A DNA stretch of 60,473 nucleotides from an uncultured Colwellia sp. (GTDB lineage: Bacteria > Pseudomonadota > Gammaproteobacteria > Enterobacterales > Alteromonadaceae). The stretch's first letter is position 1, and every line of letters begins with the position of its first letter. Shown here one piece after another: positions 7,917 through 17,153 of the stretch. The stretch lies in contig CAJXWZ010000029.1 of NCBI GenBank assembly GCA_913062815.1, positions 1 through 60,473 on the forward strand, in the 5' to 3' direction. The position numbers and the translations under genes were made by a program. The notes beneath the pieces are model-generated. The model was given only the letters and a program-made list of their open reading frames with translations, was not told the DNA's origin and searched no databases.

Positions 7917-9431
7917 ATGAACATTCTCTATTACCGAAAAAACAAACTGCTGCCAAATTTATTGATAACCGCTACCGCATCACTTTCACTATTTGGCTGC
8001 GACAGTAGTGATGATGATGGTACTGGTTTCATCCAACTTTATAATTTATCAGCGAACGCACCCGCTATCTACTTGACCGTCGATCAATATGATGATGATG
8101 ATTTTGATGAGAAAATTCATTCTGCAATTTCATTTACTCAAGTAAGTAGTCGCTTAACCTATGATAATGACACTTATGATATTGAACTTGCATGGCAAAA
8201 TGATTACAACAATCAATATGATTTAGAAACTGTGTATGAAAATCAACTCACTGTTAAAACCGACAACATGCAACTCGTAGTAATGTCGGAAGATATTAAA
8301 GAGCCTACTGTAATGGTATATGAAATCCCCGTTAGAGATGAGGATGAAGTTGATGATGATAATGATGATGAAGTGTTTAATATTAGAGTATTGAATATGC
8401 ACAATGACTCTGAAGGAGTTGATATATACTATGCTGAGTCTGACGAAACTTTCAATGAAGCTGTGCTATTAAACCAAACAACTTATAGCCAAATGTCTGA
8501 TAATTATAAAATAGAGCAAGATGATTATATATTTTATCTAACCGCAGCTGGCAGTGATGAAATACTGTTTGAATCAGCAGATATCCCCTTTCCCTATGCA
8601 TCTGAATACATTATGGTTATACGAGAAAATCAGGGCGTTGGCTCATCTCCTTTTGTATTAGATAGAATATCGACTTCTTCCATTGAAGAATATGTCGACA
8701 GCAATGCAGAAGCGAGTTATCGCGTATTTAACGGTATTATTGAACATGAACTGCTGCCCGAATATGAGCAAACTTTTGATTTTCATTTAGATGGTATAGA
8801 TGACACACCTGAAGTTGCCTCTCTTGAGTTTGGAAAGTTCAGTCAATCATTAATGCTTGATTCAGGCGATTACAGCATGAGTGCGGTTACTCCAGAATCA
8901 CAAAGTCCAATTATCAGCAATCATTTATTAGCACTTAATGAAAACACCGATAAAACCGTATTCTTTTACCTTTTAGAAGAAGCAGTAGATGAAGATGGTG
9001 ATGGTGATATAGACGAAGATGGCGATGGTAAAATTGATGAAATTGAAATTACCATTAATTCACTTGTCATTGATAACAATCAAAGTGACAGTATTTACAA
9101 TCATCAAATTAAAGTGGTTAACTTAATAGATCAAGATGAAATCATTGATGATTTCAGTAGCATCAAAGTTTATTTTGTTCGTAGCGACGAAATAATTGAA
9201 ACTGCGGAGCAATCGTTAACCGCTATTTTTGCGACGCCAAGTTCAGTAGATTTACTTAACAATACTTATAGTATTTATGTAATTGGTCGACTTGATAGCA
9301 GTGATATTATTTTATCAACTACTCAATTAACGCTAGATGAGGACAGTGTTGATCAGTTTATTATATTAGAAAAAGATGCTGATAGTGCCATAGGTTATAA
9401 AATGACGTTCGCCGCTCAAACCAATGAATAA
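7917..9431 (+). CDS. Acidic secreted lipoprotein with DUF4397-like repeats
   Basis: 504 residues. A lipoprotein signal ends in SLFGC (Cys28), followed by SSDDD. Just after it comes IQLYNLSANAPAIYLTVDQ, which resembles the start of a DUF4397 beta-sandwich, and a similar segment (IRVLNMHNDSEGVDIYY) begins near residue 155; two or three further beta-rich units follow. The protein is strongly acidic. It carries a DEDGDGDIDEDGDGK segment near residues 360-375 that looks like tandem calcium-binding loops of the EF-hand / thrombospondin type-3 kind. It probably sits in the outer membrane or periplasm. Function unknown. Confidence 0.65.
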   Translation: MNILYYRKNKLLPNLLITATASLSLFGCDSSDDDGTGFIQLYNLSANAPAIYLTVDQYDDDDFDEKIHSAISFTQVSSRLTYDNDTYDIELAWQNDYNNQYDLETVYENQLTVKTDNMQLVVMSEDIKEPTVMVYEIPVRDEDEVDDDNDDEVFNIRVLNMHNDSEGVDIYYAESDETFNEAVLLNQTTYSQMSDNYKIEQDDYIFYLTAAGSDEILFESADIPFPYASEYIMVIRENQGVGSSPFVLDRISTSSIEEYVDSNAEASYRVFNGIIEHELLPEYEQTFDFHLDGIDDTPEVASLEFGKFSQSLMLDSGDYSMSAVTPESQSPIISNHLLALNENTDKTVFFYLLEEAVDEDGDGDIDEDGDGKIDEIEITINSLVIDNNQSDSIYNHQIKVVNLIDQDEIIDDFSSIKVYFVRSDEIIETAEQSLTAIFATPSSVDLLNNTYSIYVIGRLDSSDIILSTTQLTLDEDSVDQFIILEKDADSAIGYKMTFAAQTNE

Positions 9432-9491
9432 TTAAAATTTAGATAAAGCACCGTCCTAAGTCACTGAGTATGGCGGTGCTACCAGTCAAGT

Positions 9492-10253
9492 TTATGCTGG
9501 ATTATCAATATCAACAAAAACAACAGCTAAATTTAGCTCTTTAGCTAAATGTTCACCTAAGGCTTTCACGCCGTATCGCTCAGTAGCATGATGTCCCGCA
9601 GCAAAAAAGTGAATATCCATTTCACGAGCAATATGAGTAGTTTTTTCACTGACTTCACCCGAGATAAACGCGTCAATACCCTGCTCTGCAGCCAATTCAA
9701 TATAGTCTTGTCCGCCACCAGTACACCAAGCAATAGTTTTAATGCTCTTATTAGACAACGGTGGTATATGTAAACACTTTCGGTTTAATTGCTTATCAAT
9801 CAGCTTTGCGAAAGCTTCACCTGTCGTTTCTTTAACTAATTCACCTTGAATTGCAACACTGAGCGGATTATTGATTTCAAGAGGACCTGTGACCTTTATA
9901 TTGAGTAATGACCCAAGCTGTGCATTGTTTCCCAATACAGGATGAATATCTAACGGTAAATGATAAGCAAATAAATTAATGTCATTATCCAGTAATGCTT
10001 TTATTCTCTTATGCTTCATGCCTCGAATAACATAGGATTCATTCTTCCAAAAATAGCCATGATGAACAATTATCGCATCAGCATTTTCGACAATAGCTTG
10101 GTCAATTAATGCTTGAGAGGCTGTAACGCCGGTTACTATTTTATTTATTTTGTCGCGACCTTGTATTTGTAAACCATTTGGCGCGTAGTCTTTTATTTGT
10201 TCAGGTTTTAACAAGTCGTTGACATATTTTTCAAAGGCTTCACTTTTCATCAT
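9492..10253 (-). CDS. ybgI: Nif3-like dinuclear metal centre protein (YbgI/DUF34)
   Basis: 253 residues, the usual length for the short bacterial form. Metal-binding motifs are visible at the family positions: VHHGYFW near residue 65, YHLPLDIHPVLGNN near residue 100, and the C-terminal GHHATERYG. FISGEVSEKTTHIARE is the conserved central segment. Family members form toroidal hexamers with two metal ions per subunit; the reaction is not firmly established, and a GTP cyclohydrolase-like or metal-insertion role has been proposed. Divergent from the TonB-dependent receptor gene. Confidence 0.9.
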   Translation of the reverse strand: MMKSEAFEKYVNDLLKPEQIKDYAPNGLQIQGRDKINKIVTGVTASQALIDQAIVENADAIIVHHGYFWKNESYVIRGMKHKRIKALLDNDINLFAYHLPLDIHPVLGNNAQLGSLLNIKVTGPLEINNPLSVAIQGELVKETTGEAFAKLIDKQLNRKCLHIPPLSNKSIKTIAWCTGGGQDYIELAAEQGIDAFISGEVSEKTTHIAREMDIHFFAAGHHATERYGVKALGEHLAKELNLAVVFVDIDNPA

Positions 10254-10379
10254 TTCATCTAATCTAGCTTCAATTTCAAATTATCATACGGCATTGTGAT
10301 CTAGCGCTCAAGTACGATAAAGGCTGTAGTCAATTCGGAAAGATATTATTACAATTTAACATATATTTACATTGAACTT

Positions 10380-12986
10380 TTGTTCCTTACCCTGAAAGTT
10401 TTATTTACTAAAAAGCATGCACTTGCTTTAAGCATTTCAACCGCACTCTTAACGACTACAAGTTTCACCACAGCTGCTGCAGAACAAGAAATTGAAGTAG
10501 AACGTATTGAAATTACCGGCTCACATATTAAGCGACAAGATATGGAAGGTCCTTCACCGGTAACAAGTTTATCACAAGAAGACATACAGAAGTCTGGTGT
10601 CACAGACCTTATTAGTTTATTTACTAAACTACCTATTTCAGGCCAAGGTACTTTCTCTACACAAGCTAACAGTAGTGATGATACTGCTAATGGTGGTTCA
10701 TCTGTATCATTGCGCGGCTTAGGTGCAGATTCCACTCTAATATTAATTAATGGCCGCCGTGTATCGGTGTCACCATTTGCTAAAGGCATAGATACCTCGT
10801 TTGTTGATATTAATAACATCCCACTATCGGCAATCAAGCGCGTCGATATTCTTAAAGATGGTGCATCAGCAACTTATGGCTCAGACGCTGTTGCAGGTGT
10901 TATTAACATCGTTTTAAGAGATGATATAGAAGGTGCTGAGCTGTCAGCAAAAATTGGTTCAACTGCCGATGGTGGTGGCGATGAGAAAAGTGTGAACTTA
11001 GTTTTCGGTAATAGTTCTGAAAACGCCAGCCATACCTTTGTATTAGAATATTTTAATCGTGATGAAATTTTATATTCAGACCGAGATTATTCAGCTACCG
11101 CTAACCAAGCTGCCCGTACTGGCGATCCTGATGCTACCGACTTTAGAAGCTCAGCAGGTATTCCAGGTACTATCGCGTTAGCAGATGACCCTTCAAACCG
11201 ATTAATCGATCTTTACGGTAACGATCAGTGTGCACCTGAATACCAAGATTTTGCCAACAACCTTTGTCGTTATGACTACGCTCCACATATGACCATGATT
11301 CCCGCTGCAGAGCGCTTTAGCTGGAACTATATGGGCAAATACGAAATAAATGAAAACGTGCGAGCGTTTGGTGAATTAAATGGTCAAAATTCTAAATCGA
11401 CTGTGAGAGGTGCAGGTAGCCCTAGCTTCAACGAATTATTTATGAGTGGTGATAACATTAATCATCCATTTGCTGACATGCCAGAGCATGAATTTTATGG
11501 TCAAGACCTAACAATGCGTCGTAGAACCGTTGATATAGGTAACCGTGAAAAGCGCGTTGATTCAGACTACTATCGTGCAATTCTTGGTTTACAAGGTGAA
11601 ATTAATGACTGGAGCTGGGAAGCCGCCTATAGCTACATAAAAAGTAGCTCAGTTGAACGTGGTGTCGATGGTTTCCCTAACTCTCGTCGTGTACAAGAAG
11701 CGATAGACAGTGGTTTATGGAACCCATTTGAACCTTCAAGTAATTCACAAGAATCATTAGACTTCATTGAAACTACGACCACTCGTGTTGGTAAATCGAC
11801 CATGAAGTCTCTCGATTTCAAAATTTCTGGTGCTGTCTTTGAAATGCCTCATGGTGATGTATATTTTGCCCTTGGTAGTGAATATCGTGAGGAAACGATT
11901 AGTGATAACCCGGATGATCAATTTTTGCGTGGTGAAGTATTTGGTACTGAAGCGACTCAAGCCAATGGTTCACGTGACAACTTGGCATTCTTTGGTGAAT
12001 TGGCCATTCCGGTATTAGACAATTTAGAAGTACAATTAGCTGTTCGTCATGAAGATTATAGTGATTTTGGTACAACAACTGATCCTAAAGTTTCATTTTT
12101 ATGGACCCCTACTGAAGACTTAAGTGTTCGGGGCTCTTACGGTACCGCCTTTCGTGCACCATCGCTTCATCAGTTAGGCTTAGGTCGAACTGACGAATCA
12201 CCAAACTTAGTAGATAGCTTACGTTGTGCTGCTATCGGAAACCAAGATAGAGCTTGTGAGCCGCAAGAATACACTGCAGTATTTGAAGGTAACCCAGATT
12301 TAGGTCCAGAAACATCTAAAAGTTATAACTTTGGGGTAATCTACAACTTCAGTAATGATGTAAACTTTTCAATTGATTACTACAACTATGACATTAGCGA
12401 TATTATTGACTCAGATACACAATTTGTTATCGATAACTTTGGTTTAGATTCTACCATTGTAGTGCGTCGCCCTACTTCTATTGCAAACGATCCAGGTGAA
12501 GTAATTCAAGTAAATGATAGTTTCCAAAACATTGGCGATTTAAAAACATCGGGTATTGATTTAGATTTACGCTATGCATTTGAAACAAACATGGGTGAAT
12601 TTAAACTCGGTTATGTAATGAATTATGTCTTGAATTTTGAAGATTACAAAAATACTGAAGAAGGTGGGTTCGAGCAACCGCAAATGCGCTGGACAGCTTC
12701 TGCTGACTGGGTATTAGATGATATTAGTGCAACAGCAGCAATTAACTACATTGATTCATTTGAGCAAGAAGCATCGCTTAACTTGAACAAAGAAGTTGAT
12801 TCTATGACCACACTTGATGCTTCGGTTAATTATTTTGGTATTGATAATTTAGTACTTACGTTAGGTGCGACTAATTTAACCAATGAAAAACCGCCTTTCG
12901 CTTATCATGACTTTATGGGCTTTGCCGTTAATGTGCACAGTGGTCAAGGCCGCTTTGCTTACGCTCAAGCAAAATATAAGTTTTAA
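10380..12986 (+). CDS. TonB-dependent outer-membrane receptor
   Basis: 868 residues from TTG 10380. After a signal peptide (TTTSFTTAAA) the mature protein begins EIEVERIEITGSHIKRQDME, the TonB-box region and plug start common in Alteromonadales and Xanthomonadales receptors. The plug (about 45-170) contains SLRGLGADSTLILINGRRV and ends DAVAGVINIVLRDD. The remaining roughly 700 residues form the barrel, with DPKVSFLWTPTEDLSVRGSYG and FRAPS in the middle. The protein ends in aromatic YKF, as expected for an outer-membrane barrel. Substrate unknown. No ATG is available in frame near the start and no ribosome binding site precedes the TTG, so the 5' end is uncertain. Confidence 0.88.
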   Translation: MFLTLKVLFTKKHALALSISTALLTTTSFTTAAAEQEIEVERIEITGSHIKRQDMEGPSPVTSLSQEDIQKSGVTDLISLFTKLPISGQGTFSTQANSSDDTANGGSSVSLRGLGADSTLILINGRRVSVSPFAKGIDTSFVDINNIPLSAIKRVDILKDGASATYGSDAVAGVINIVLRDDIEGAELSAKIGSTADGGGDEKSVNLVFGNSSENASHTFVLEYFNRDEILYSDRDYSATANQAARTGDPDATDFRSSAGIPGTIALADDPSNRLIDLYGNDQCAPEYQDFANNLCRYDYAPHMTMIPAAERFSWNYMGKYEINENVRAFGELNGQNSKSTVRGAGSPSFNELFMSGDNINHPFADMPEHEFYGQDLTMRRRTVDIGNREKRVDSDYYRAILGLQGEINDWSWEAAYSYIKSSSVERGVDGFPNSRRVQEAIDSGLWNPFEPSSNSQESLDFIETTTTRVGKSTMKSLDFKISGAVFEMPHGDVYFALGSEYREETISDNPDDQFLRGEVFGTEATQANGSRDNLAFFGELAIPVLDNLEVQLAVRHEDYSDFGTTTDPKVSFLWTPTEDLSVRGSYGTAFRAPSLHQLGLGRTDESPNLVDSLRCAAIGNQDRACEPQEYTAVFEGNPDLGPETSKSYNFGVIYNFSNDVNFSIDYYNYDISDIIDSDTQFVIDNFGLDSTIVVRRPTSIANDPGEVIQVNDSFQNIGDLKTSGIDLDLRYAFETNMGEFKLGYVMNYVLNFEDYKNTEEGGFEQPQMRWTASADWVLDDISATAAINYIDSFEQEASLNLNKEVDSMTTLDASVNYFGIDNLVLTLGATNLTNEKPPFAYHDFMGFAVNVHSGQGRFAYAQAKYKF

Positions 12987-13024
12987 GCTTAAGTAGTACG
13001 TTTATAGAATCGTAAACATAGTTA

Positions 13025-13060
13025 AGCCACATCTTATTCAATTAAGATGTGGCTTTTTTA
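13025..13060. terminator. Bidirectional rho-independent terminator
   Basis: A perfect 12-bp stem AGCCACATCTTA / TAAGATGTGGCT with a 6-base loop is followed by TTTTTT on the plus strand. It ends the receptor gene and overlaps the last codons of the convergent methyltransferase gene. Confidence 0.85.
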
Positions 13061-13827
13061 TTGCTTTTATCTCGCGAATGTACATTCATACTAGGCACCT
13101 TCACCGGGTTGAACTTAGCCCTAATCTGCCATTTAGGTTTGATAGGTGTTAAGGGTAATACTCGTTTTTTAGCAATAATGATATAAACCGAGCCTAAACT
13201 TGTTAAATAATTACTGGCAAATTTCCGCCAAGAATTTACTAGCTTATGGTCACTCATTTTTCCTACCAAAGAGCTATGCAAGCACCGCTCATCACTTAAT
13301 ATTTCAAAGCCCATTAAATGCAGCCAATCTTTTACCCGCATAGGCGAGAAGAAATGTTCATTCCATGGTGTTTGTTTTTTTCGATAAGGAATAGCACGAT
13401 TTAAGCCCGCCAAAGAAAAGGGATTAAAACCTGTAATGATAAGGTAACCGTTTGGAATGAGCACCCTATTAGCTTCACGAATAACGTGATGCGGGTCAAG
13501 AGAAAACTCTAATGTATGGCTTAACAAACATACATCGACACTATGCTCAAGTAAGGGCAAATCATCTAACTCAGCAACAATACAACTACTCTGTTTTTTA
13601 GATGCACAACTTTTAGACGAGCAACAAGTGACTTGGTGCTTAATCGGACTATCATGGGTATTAACATCATGACTTAATGCACCAACTTTGAGTAAATGAT
13701 AACCAAAAAATTTTTGCCACCAAGGATATAATTTTTCTTCAATCGCAGACAAAACCTTGTCGCCATTGGGAAGCTCTTGCCAAGATTTTGGATAATGGGG
13801 TTGCCTGAATGCTAAAGCAGGTTTCAT
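13042..13827 (-). CDS. yafS: YafS-like SAM-dependent methyltransferase
   Basis: 261 residues. The class I methyltransferase core shows CIVAELDDLPLLEHSVDVCL (motif II region) and LSHTLEFSLDPHHVIREANR followed by PNGYLIITGFNP (motifs III-IV). The usual glycine-rich SAM loop (motif I) is poorly conserved; at its expected place is the Cys-rich CCSSKSCASKKQSSC. The gene lies head-to-head with gloB, with mltD beyond, as in the yafS-gloB-mltD region of enterobacteria, which supports the YafS assignment. Substrate unknown. Confidence 0.75.
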   Translation of the reverse strand: MKPALAFRQPHYPKSWQELPNGDKVLSAIEEKLYPWWQKFFGYHLLKVGALSHDVNTHDSPIKHQVTCCSSKSCASKKQSSCIVAELDDLPLLEHSVDVCLLSHTLEFSLDPHHVIREANRVLIPNGYLIITGFNPFSLAGLNRAIPYRKKQTPWNEHFFSPMRVKDWLHLMGFEILSDERCLHSSLVGKMSDHKLVNSWRKFASNYLTSLGSVYIIIAKKRVLPLTPIKPKWQIRAKFNPVKVPSMNVHSRDKSNKKATS

Positions 13828-13894
13828 AAATTATGTTTTTTAAAACTAAAATAAGTATAATCAAGTATATACCTAAGCAAGTTGGTAATTCCAC

Positions 13895-14725
13895 ATGGCT
13901 TCATTAAAAACAGACAATTCAGCTTTCAAAATCAGCGCTATTAAGGCTTTTTCTGACAATTATATATGGGCCATTACCAATGAAACTATGGCAGGTCTAG
14001 TTGATCCTGGTGATGCAGATACTTGTATTCGTTATATAGAAGCTAACAAACTCACCCTGAGTACCATATTAATCACACATCATCATCCAGATCATACTGG
14101 CGGAATCGAAGGCTTATTAAATTATTGCCAGAAAAATAATTGGCCCTTAACTGTCTATGGCCCTGCAAATGAAAATATTCCACATTGTGATATTAAATTA
14201 ATTGAAAGTGATGAAGTTAACTTGCCTGCCTTAAATATTAACTTACAGGTTATCGATTTACCTGGGCACACTGCAGGACATATCGCCTATTTTTCATCGG
14301 ACAGTGAAATTACGAATAAAGAGCCTGTGTTATTTTGTGGTGATACCTTATTTTCAGGCGGTTGTGGACGTTTGTTTGAAGGTAGCCCTGCTCAAATGCT
14401 TCATTCACTAACTAAATTGGCTCATTTACCCGATAATACAAAAGTTTATTGTGCTCATGAATACACCCAAGCTAACTTAACCTTTGCCAAAACTGTTGAA
14501 CCCGATAACCAAGCACTTATACATTACAGCGAGCAGGTAAAAAACTTACGGGCTAAAAACTTAGCGACCATTCCAACTACCATAAAGGTTGAAAAGCAGA
14601 TAAATCCTTTTTTACGCTGCCATATACCTACGCTACAAAATAAGGCAAATCATTTAGAAAATAACGTGCAAGCGAATTCTCTCGATACCTTTACCAAAAT
14701 TAGACGCTGGAAAGACCAATTTTAA
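13895..14725 (+). CDS. gloB: Hydroxyacylglutathione hydrolase (glyoxalase II)
   Basis: 276 residues, slightly longer than the usual 250-260. It belongs to the metallo-beta-lactamase fold, with the metal motif THHHPDHTGG near residue 62, GHTAGHIAY near 128, DTLFSGGCGRLFEG near 151 and CAHEYTQANLTFA near 190. The C-terminal glutathione-binding extension ends in NPFLRC and TFTKIRRWKD. It hydrolyses S-lactoylglutathione to D-lactate and glutathione, the second step of methylglyoxal detoxification. The D-lactate could feed the quinone-linked Dld encoded at 47.8-49.5 kb. Confidence 0.95.
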   Translation: MASLKTDNSAFKISAIKAFSDNYIWAITNETMAGLVDPGDADTCIRYIEANKLTLSTILITHHHPDHTGGIEGLLNYCQKNNWPLTVYGPANENIPHCDIKLIESDEVNLPALNINLQVIDLPGHTAGHIAYFSSDSEITNKEPVLFCGDTLFSGGCGRLFEGSPAQMLHSLTKLAHLPDNTKVYCAHEYTQANLTFAKTVEPDNQALIHYSEQVKNLRAKNLATIPTTIKVEKQINPFLRCHIPTLQNKANHLENNVQANSLDTFTKIRRWKDQF

Positions 14726-14805
14726 CATGTTAATCTTCAGGCTCTTTACTAAACTAAATGTAAAGAAAGACACACCACATCCTGACAAATTACCTTTGGT
14801 TATCC

Positions 14806-16449
14806 ATGAAATATTTATTATTGCCAGCTTTTTTTCTTCTAAGTGGCTGTCAAAGCACTCTATTATCGCAAAACGACACGGTTGAGAAAAACACAAATCA
14901 ATCAGAGGAATTTATAGCCTCAACTAATGACATCAACCAAGCGTTGCTCGCCGACGAGAATATTGATGTTACTCACCCTGTTGCCGACGTTGAGTTCAGT
15001 TTAAAAGACGATAGTTTACACAGCAGTAACGATGTATGGCAGCGTATACGTGGTCAATTAAGCTTTGCAGTACCTGAAAATAATCGCGTGGTAATGCAAC
15101 GTAATTGGTATGTCAGACATCCCAGTTATTTAGAAAGAGTTGCTAAACGTGCTGAGCCTTTCCTGTTTTATATTGTAGAGGAGCTGGAGAAGAACAATGT
15201 ACCGATTGAGCTAGCACTCTTACCAATTGTTGAAAGCGCTTTTGATCCTTTCGCATATTCTCATGGTAGAGCTTCTGGCATGTGGCAATTTGTACCCGGT
15301 ACTGGCAAACGTTTTGATATGAAACAGAACTGGTGGTATGACGGACGGCGTGATGTAATTGCTTCGACTCAAGGCGCTATTAAATACATGCAGTATTTGC
15401 ACAAGTTCTTTGATGGTGATTGGTTATTAGCCCTAGCAGCTTATAATTCCGGTGAAGGTCGAGTGCAACGAGCCGTAAGAAAGAATAAGAAAAAAGGTAA
15501 GAACACCGACTTCTGGTCACTCGATTTACCAAAAGAAACCCGTGCTTATGTACCTAAGCTGTTAGCCCTTGCCGATATAATCAAACGCCCTGAGTTTTTT
15601 GACTTATCTTTATATGAAATAGTTAATGAAGAAGTGATCAGCCAAGTAGATATCGAGTCCCAGCTAGATTTAGCCAAAGCAGCGAGTTTAGCAGACTTAT
15701 CATTAACAGAATTACAACGATTAAATCCTGGATTTAATCGTTGGTCTACTGACCCTGATGGCCCTCACCGTTTAGTTTTACCTAAACATAAAGTTAAAAA
15801 ATTTGAACAAGCGCTAGGTAAACTGAAAAAAACAGATCGTTTGGCATGGCAACGTTATAAAATAAATAATGGTGATAACTTAGGCCATATCGCTAATAAA
15901 TTTCACACCAGTATTGAGTTAATTCGCCAAGTAAATGATATAGAAGGTAACCAAATTCGTGCTGGTAAGTATTTATTGATTCCTGTTGCAGCAAAATCAC
16001 TGGATAGCTATATCCTTTCACAAGATCAACGTATCGCTAAAAAGCAAGCAAGAACGCAGCAAGGCTTTAAAGTTACACATACAGTTGTTTCTGGTGATAA
16101 CCTTTGGGATCTTGGTCAACATTATAAAGTTTCTAGCAGAAACATTGCAAAATGGAATGGATTTGCCCCACGTGATACCTTAAAGCTTGGACAAAAATTA
16201 GTTATTTGGCAAAAGCCCTCAAGCTCAAACAACATCGCTAAAATCAGCAGGGTTACTGTTGGTGTTGAACAAGCAATAATGAGGAATATCACCTATAAGG
16301 TAAGGCGCGGTGACTCTTTCGCCCGTATAGCTGATAAATTCAATGTCAGTATTAAGGATATAGAGCGCTGGAATAGCTTAAGTAGAAATAAATACTTACA
16401 GCCTGGTCAAAGATTAAAACTGTCGGTAGATGTAACCAATAATATTTAA
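14806..16449 (+). CDS. mltD: Membrane-bound lytic murein transglycosylase D
   Basis: 547 residues. The lipoprotein signal ends LLSGC (Cys15). The SLT catalytic domain (about 110-260) has the catalytic Glu in LLPIVESAFDPFAYSHGRASG and the AAYNSGEGRV motif. LysM repeats follow in the C-terminal half: one near residue 350 (INNGDNLGHIANKF), one near 425 (VVSGDNLWDLGQHY) and one near 500 (VRRGDSFARIADKF). It cleaves glycan strands to 1,6-anhydromuropeptides at the inner face of the outer membrane. It is in the same orientation as gloB, as in other gammaproteobacteria. Confidence 0.95.
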   Translation: MKYLLLPAFFLLSGCQSTLLSQNDTVEKNTNQSEEFIASTNDINQALLADENIDVTHPVADVEFSLKDDSLHSSNDVWQRIRGQLSFAVPENNRVVMQRNWYVRHPSYLERVAKRAEPFLFYIVEELEKNNVPIELALLPIVESAFDPFAYSHGRASGMWQFVPGTGKRFDMKQNWWYDGRRDVIASTQGAIKYMQYLHKFFDGDWLLALAAYNSGEGRVQRAVRKNKKKGKNTDFWSLDLPKETRAYVPKLLALADIIKRPEFFDLSLYEIVNEEVISQVDIESQLDLAKAASLADLSLTELQRLNPGFNRWSTDPDGPHRLVLPKHKVKKFEQALGKLKKTDRLAWQRYKINNGDNLGHIANKFHTSIELIRQVNDIEGNQIRAGKYLLIPVAAKSLDSYILSQDQRIAKKQARTQQGFKVTHTVVSGDNLWDLGQHYKVSSRNIAKWNGFAPRDTLKLGQKLVIWQKPSSSNNIAKISRVTVGVEQAIMRNITYKVRRGDSFARIADKFNVSIKDIERWNSLSRNKYLQPGQRLKLSVDVTNNI

Positions 16450-16530
16450 CAAGCCATTTAAAGCCGAGTTTTAGAAGTAGTTGAAATTCTCAAGGTTGTC
16501 AGCATAAAATGAAGCCTATTTAAAGATTAG

Positions 16531-16570
16531 ACTCTTAGTTATTACTCCTGTAGCTATGACTAAGAGTTTT
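16531..16570. terminator. Convergent terminator between mltD and the lipoprotein gene
   Basis: A 9-bp stem ACTCTTAGT / ACTAAGAGT with a 19-base loop is followed by TTTT on the plus strand. It overlaps the stop of the minus-strand gene. Confidence 0.5.
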
Positions 16571-17057
16571 CAGTATCAAAGTCGATGAAAAAGCTTTGTT
16601 CTAGGGTTTTATTTTCAGTAGTCACTTCAATTTGCAACCGAAGCTGCCAGGTCATCACATTATGACTACATCGCGCAAGTAAAGCTTCTGCTAGTAATAT
16701 ATTAGCATTTTCTGTCGCTTCAAAAAAAACAGGCACTTTACCCATAAACATAGTTTTCCCCTCTAGGTAACTACTCACCTTAGTTATACGATTTATTTGT
16801 TGTTCACTTTCCATTCTTAATTGAATGGTAAATGGCAATTCAGTTCTAATCTTACCCGCTAGGTGTTGTCCTGAAAATAATACGGTAAATGACCCCAATT
16901 CAGTATTAATTTTACATTGACTCTGGCTTTCCAAGCATAGAAATGACTTATCAGGTAAAACGGTTGATATATTGGCTGTTTGTTGACTCGGTTTACACCC
17001 GAATAAATAGATAATAAAAACCGTAATAACAACCGTAATAACAATAACTTTATACAT
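16560..17057 (-). CDS. Hypothetical lipoprotein
   Basis: 165 residues with a hydrophobic signal ending IYLFGC (Cys21), so probably a lipoprotein. The remainder is beta-rich with two further Cys pairs (FLCLESQSQCK and the later LLARCSHNVMTW), which could form a disulphide in the periplasm. No family recognised. It lies between mltD and the cbb3 oxidase operon on the opposite strand. A 22-codon hydrophobic frame (MVVISLIACVFFMVLAQ, 17085-17153) lies directly upstream on the same strand and may belong with it. Confidence 0.6.
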   Translation of the reverse strand: MYKVIVITVVITVFIIYLFGCKPSQQTANISTVLPDKSFLCLESQSQCKINTELGSFTVLFSGQHLAGKIRTELPFTIQLRMESEQQINRITKVSSYLEGKTMFMGKVPVFFEATENANILLAEALLARCSHNVMTWQLRLQIEVTTENKTLEQSFFIDFDTENS

Positions 17058-17153
17058 AACGACATTCTCCGCACTAGCGATGAGCTAATTATTTAGTTTA
17101 CTTTGAGCCAACACCATAAAAAAAACACATGCTATCAAAGAAATGACAACCAT

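Noticed and set aside
9447..9481. AGCACCG / CGGTGCT hairpin between the acidic lipoprotein and Nif3 genes
   Set aside because: The stem is only 7 bp with a 20-base loop and has no T-run on either strand, so it is not a convincing terminator.
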